DNA from: Paenibacillus cymbidii
GTDB lineage: Bacteria; Bacillota; Bacilli; Paenibacillales; NBRC-103111
Length of the DNA stretch: 64,000 bases
Direction of reading: 5' to 3'
Assembly: GCF_004764705.1 (NCBI RefSeq)
Contig: NZ_SHLX01000007.1
Span: 246,763 to 310,762, forward strand
In this document: positions 62,389 through 64,000 of the stretch, piece by piece
How positions within the stretch are numbered: position 1 is the stretch's first letter
Layout of the letters: every line of letters starts with the position of its first letter
The notes under the pieces: generated by a model
Told to the model about the DNA's origin: nothing
What the model saw: the letters and a program-made list of their open reading frames with translations, nothing else
Databases searched by the model: none
Made by a program: the position numbers and the translations under genes

Positions 62389-63421
62389 TCATTGGCGGGC
62401 ATTGCGGAAAGCGAGCAATTGCTGGTCCGTTTGCGTCGCCAGCCAGGATAACGAGGTCAGCAGGTCGTCCCTGCCAAGCACGCTCCTCGCCAGTCCGTTC
62501 TGAAACAATGCCAGCACCTTTACCCAGTCCATATTCATATCCATCACATCGCGCTGCACGTATTTGTATTCGGACAACTGGACCTTTATGTACGGATCGT
62601 CGGCCTTCTCGGCCATGACCGGCTTCGAAGCGTTAAGCGTCAGCCTCAGCATGTCGGCTGTAATGTCGTTTTTCTCTAGCGCCAGCATCTTCATAAACCA
62701 AGACCGAATCTTTGCCGTCCAGATAACCTTTCACCGTCGTCCCGTCCGGCGACGTATAGCTGCCGCCGCGGCCCAGCACCAAAGGTGCCAACAACCGCTC
62801 CCCGGGCGGGAATGCGGCAGCCTGGAAATTATTTCGACCGGCACCGACGGTGTCCCGCAACCGCTTGGCCGTATTGGCAAAATCGTCCCATGTCCAGCTG
62901 TCCTTCGGCACCGGCAGGTTGGCTTGCGCGAATACTTTCGTATTGTAAGCGACAACGACCGGCGACACGTTGATCATGAGCGCCACCAGGCGGTTCTTGA
63001 CGACGCCAAGTTTCACGATGGCTTCGTCATAGTAATTGCTCAAGGTGTCCCCGTTCGCCTTGGCAAGCGGTTGCAAATCTTGCAAATAGCCTTTCTCCTC
63101 GAACGGAGCAAACTCCGCCTGTCCCATGATGATCAGATCCGGCGGCTCGGCGCTTTGCACCAGCTTGTCCAGGTCGGTAAAGTAACGATCCAGCGTCGTA
63201 AAAGCGTAATGGACCGTCACGCCGCGATGCGCTTGCTCGAACGCCGCTTTGGCGCGATCGAGCACCTCCTGAACTTCCGGCCCTCCCGGGTCGGTCGAAT
63301 ATAGCGTCAACGTTGTCGACGCTTCCGGCTTGTCGACCGGCTTGGCGCCGAAACAGCCGGTTGCGATCACGAGCAGCGCAAGCGGCAGGATCGCAACCGC
63401 CCGCATGATCCTTTTGTTCAT
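62389..63421 (-). pseudogene. Frameshifted solute-binding lipoprotein gene
   Basis: The first frame (62633-63421) starts like a binding lipoprotein (MNKRIMRAVAILPLALLVIATGC, lipobox IATGC) and includes the usual GRGGSYTSPDGTTVKGYLDGKDSV region. It then turns into unrelated residues. A second frame (62389-62694) supplies a plausible C-terminus (LEKNDITADMLRLTLNASKPV through the end). The join would make only about 340 residues, short of the 410-420 usual for the family, so a deletion as well as a frameshift near 62690 is likely. No permease genes are linked. It may be the relic of another importer. Confidence 0.78.
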
Positions 63422-63584
63422 CTTGCATCTCCTCTTCCCACAGTGTGTGGTTCATGATTCCATTTTATTATTTGTGAAATATTGTTTATTTTAACAAAAA
63501 TACCAACTATAGTATAGACATGCCTCCCAACTGGTATTCAAATGATTATCGCCATCGACAACGCGCTGCCCGTGTTGCGGAATG
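63422..63584. other. AT-rich stretch upstream of the decayed binding-protein gene
   Basis: No gene is supported. An A/T-rich segment around 63465-63510 is suitable for a promoter but no boxes are convincing. Confidence 0.4.
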
Positions 63585-63618
63585 AGAAAAAACCGTCAGA
63601 GAAGATCACTCTGACGGT
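63585..63618 (-). terminator. Minus-strand terminator
   Basis: ACCGTCAGAG and CTCTGACGGT pair around a seven-base loop and run into TTTTTTCTC on the minus strand. It would end transcripts arriving from beyond the right window edge. Confidence 0.75.
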
Positions 63619-63730
63619 CCTCTTGGGTTTGTAGTCTGAAAGGGGCTGCTTTTTGCCCCGCGGCCATCGGGGCAAGCGCAATGCCGCGTGGGCAATCTGG
63701 CTTGCCTTGCAAAATAGGCCCTATTTTCTT

Positions 63731-63852
63731 GCCTATTTCACCAAAAACGGGCCGTCCATAAGAAATAGCCAGTGATTTCACTGGCTATTTCGCTTGAAGG
63801 GCCTATTTGAAGACGTTCACGGGCAAATAACCAGTGTTTTCACTGGCTATTT
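63731..63852. repeat. Composite palindromic intergenic repeat, copy 2
   Basis: It contains the same perfect 28-base inverted repeat as copy 1 (63763-63790). A second hairpin at 63825-63852 (AAATAACCAGTG / CACTGGCTATTT) again lies with its centre 62 bases further on, and a half arm GCCTATTTC starts at 63731. The sequence between is only partly similar to copy 1. Confidence 0.88.
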
Positions 63853-63929
63853 CCGACAAACCGGGCAATCTGGGATGACGTACAATAGTGTGTGTAACCA
63901 AGATTTGGAGCCTAGCCAGGCAACAAAAA

Positions 63930-64000
63930 AGTAGGGTATTCTCGGGATGGTCAAAGTCACCAAGAAAGGAACCCTACTCGATGACTACTATAGCGGAAAA
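63930..64000 (+). other. Start of a possible gene at the right edge
   Basis: AGTAGGGT (63930-63937) and ACCCTACT (63971-63978) form an inverted pair. Two short frames run off the edge: one from an ATG at 63947 and one from an ATG at 63981 (MTTIAEK). This layout could be the left end of an insertion sequence, but too little is visible to decide. Confidence 0.25.

Overview
The window looks like chromosome from a spore-forming Paenibacillaceae bacterium (Paenibacillus or Cohnella type). The signs are a GerA-type germination operon, S-layer-homology surface proteins, LplB/LplC-type sugar importers with transmembrane YesN-like AraC regulators, TTG/GTG starts behind strong GGAGG sites, and mostly high-GC coding DNA. 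No rRNA, tRNA or CRISPR array was seen.

Layout. 1-8419 holds parts of two carbohydrate ABC importers: a plus-strand permease and binding protein followed by a YesN-like regulator, and a minus-strand LplB-LplC-binding-protein operon. 8757-14300 is a patchwork in which GC-rich coding DNA gives way to AT-rich DNA. It has a yyaL-type thioredoxin-domain gene broken immediately before its CHWC motif, a second yyaL 5' fragment broken at the same codon, a decayed IS1595 transposase, a small gene pair with a retropepsin-like protease, a TspO protein lacking its middle and a GGDEF remnant. 14322-18062 is a large SLH surface protein. 18213-22567 is an operon of a GAF-PAS-GGDEF-EAL protein, a TPP-dependent enzyme and a carboxymuconolactone-decarboxylase-like protein. 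22797-24307 has a DNA-glycosylase-like protein and a DUF4362-like lipoprotein. 24673-29259 is one 1528-residue gene made almost wholly of an acidic pentapeptide (A/V)VEQ(P/S), divergent from an LRR-SLH surface protein (29638-31638).

31783-35042 is an XRE regulator, SPFH protein and orphan binding-protein operon. 35366-37403 has a Crp/Fnr regulator convergent with a ric-hemerythrin operon, whose promoter carries an Fnr-like site placed near -41.5. 37566-41673 is a GerA-GerC-small membrane protein-GerB germination operon. 41692-48891 includes a DoxX-like protein, an AraC/effector-domain regulator overlapping a DUF7002-like gene, an MFS exporter and PadR regulator with paired palindromic operators, a broken VanZ-like gene and a CPA1 antiporter.

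48907-62044 is the most coherent metabolic region. One minus-strand run encodes an LplB-LplC-binding-protein importer, a sulfatase, a GH29 alpha-L-fucosidase, a 29-codon ORF overlapping a second sulfatase, and a transmembrane AraC regulator. A third sulfatase, divergent from another AraC regulator, lies next to it. All three sulfatases carry the formylglycine-type C-x-P-x-R motif, and none of the four enzymes has a visible signal peptide. The simplest reading is import of sulfated fucose-containing oligosaccharides followed by desulfation and fucose release inside the cell. The right end has a decayed binding-protein gene and a second copy of a composite palindromic intergenic repeat also present near 42.3 kb.
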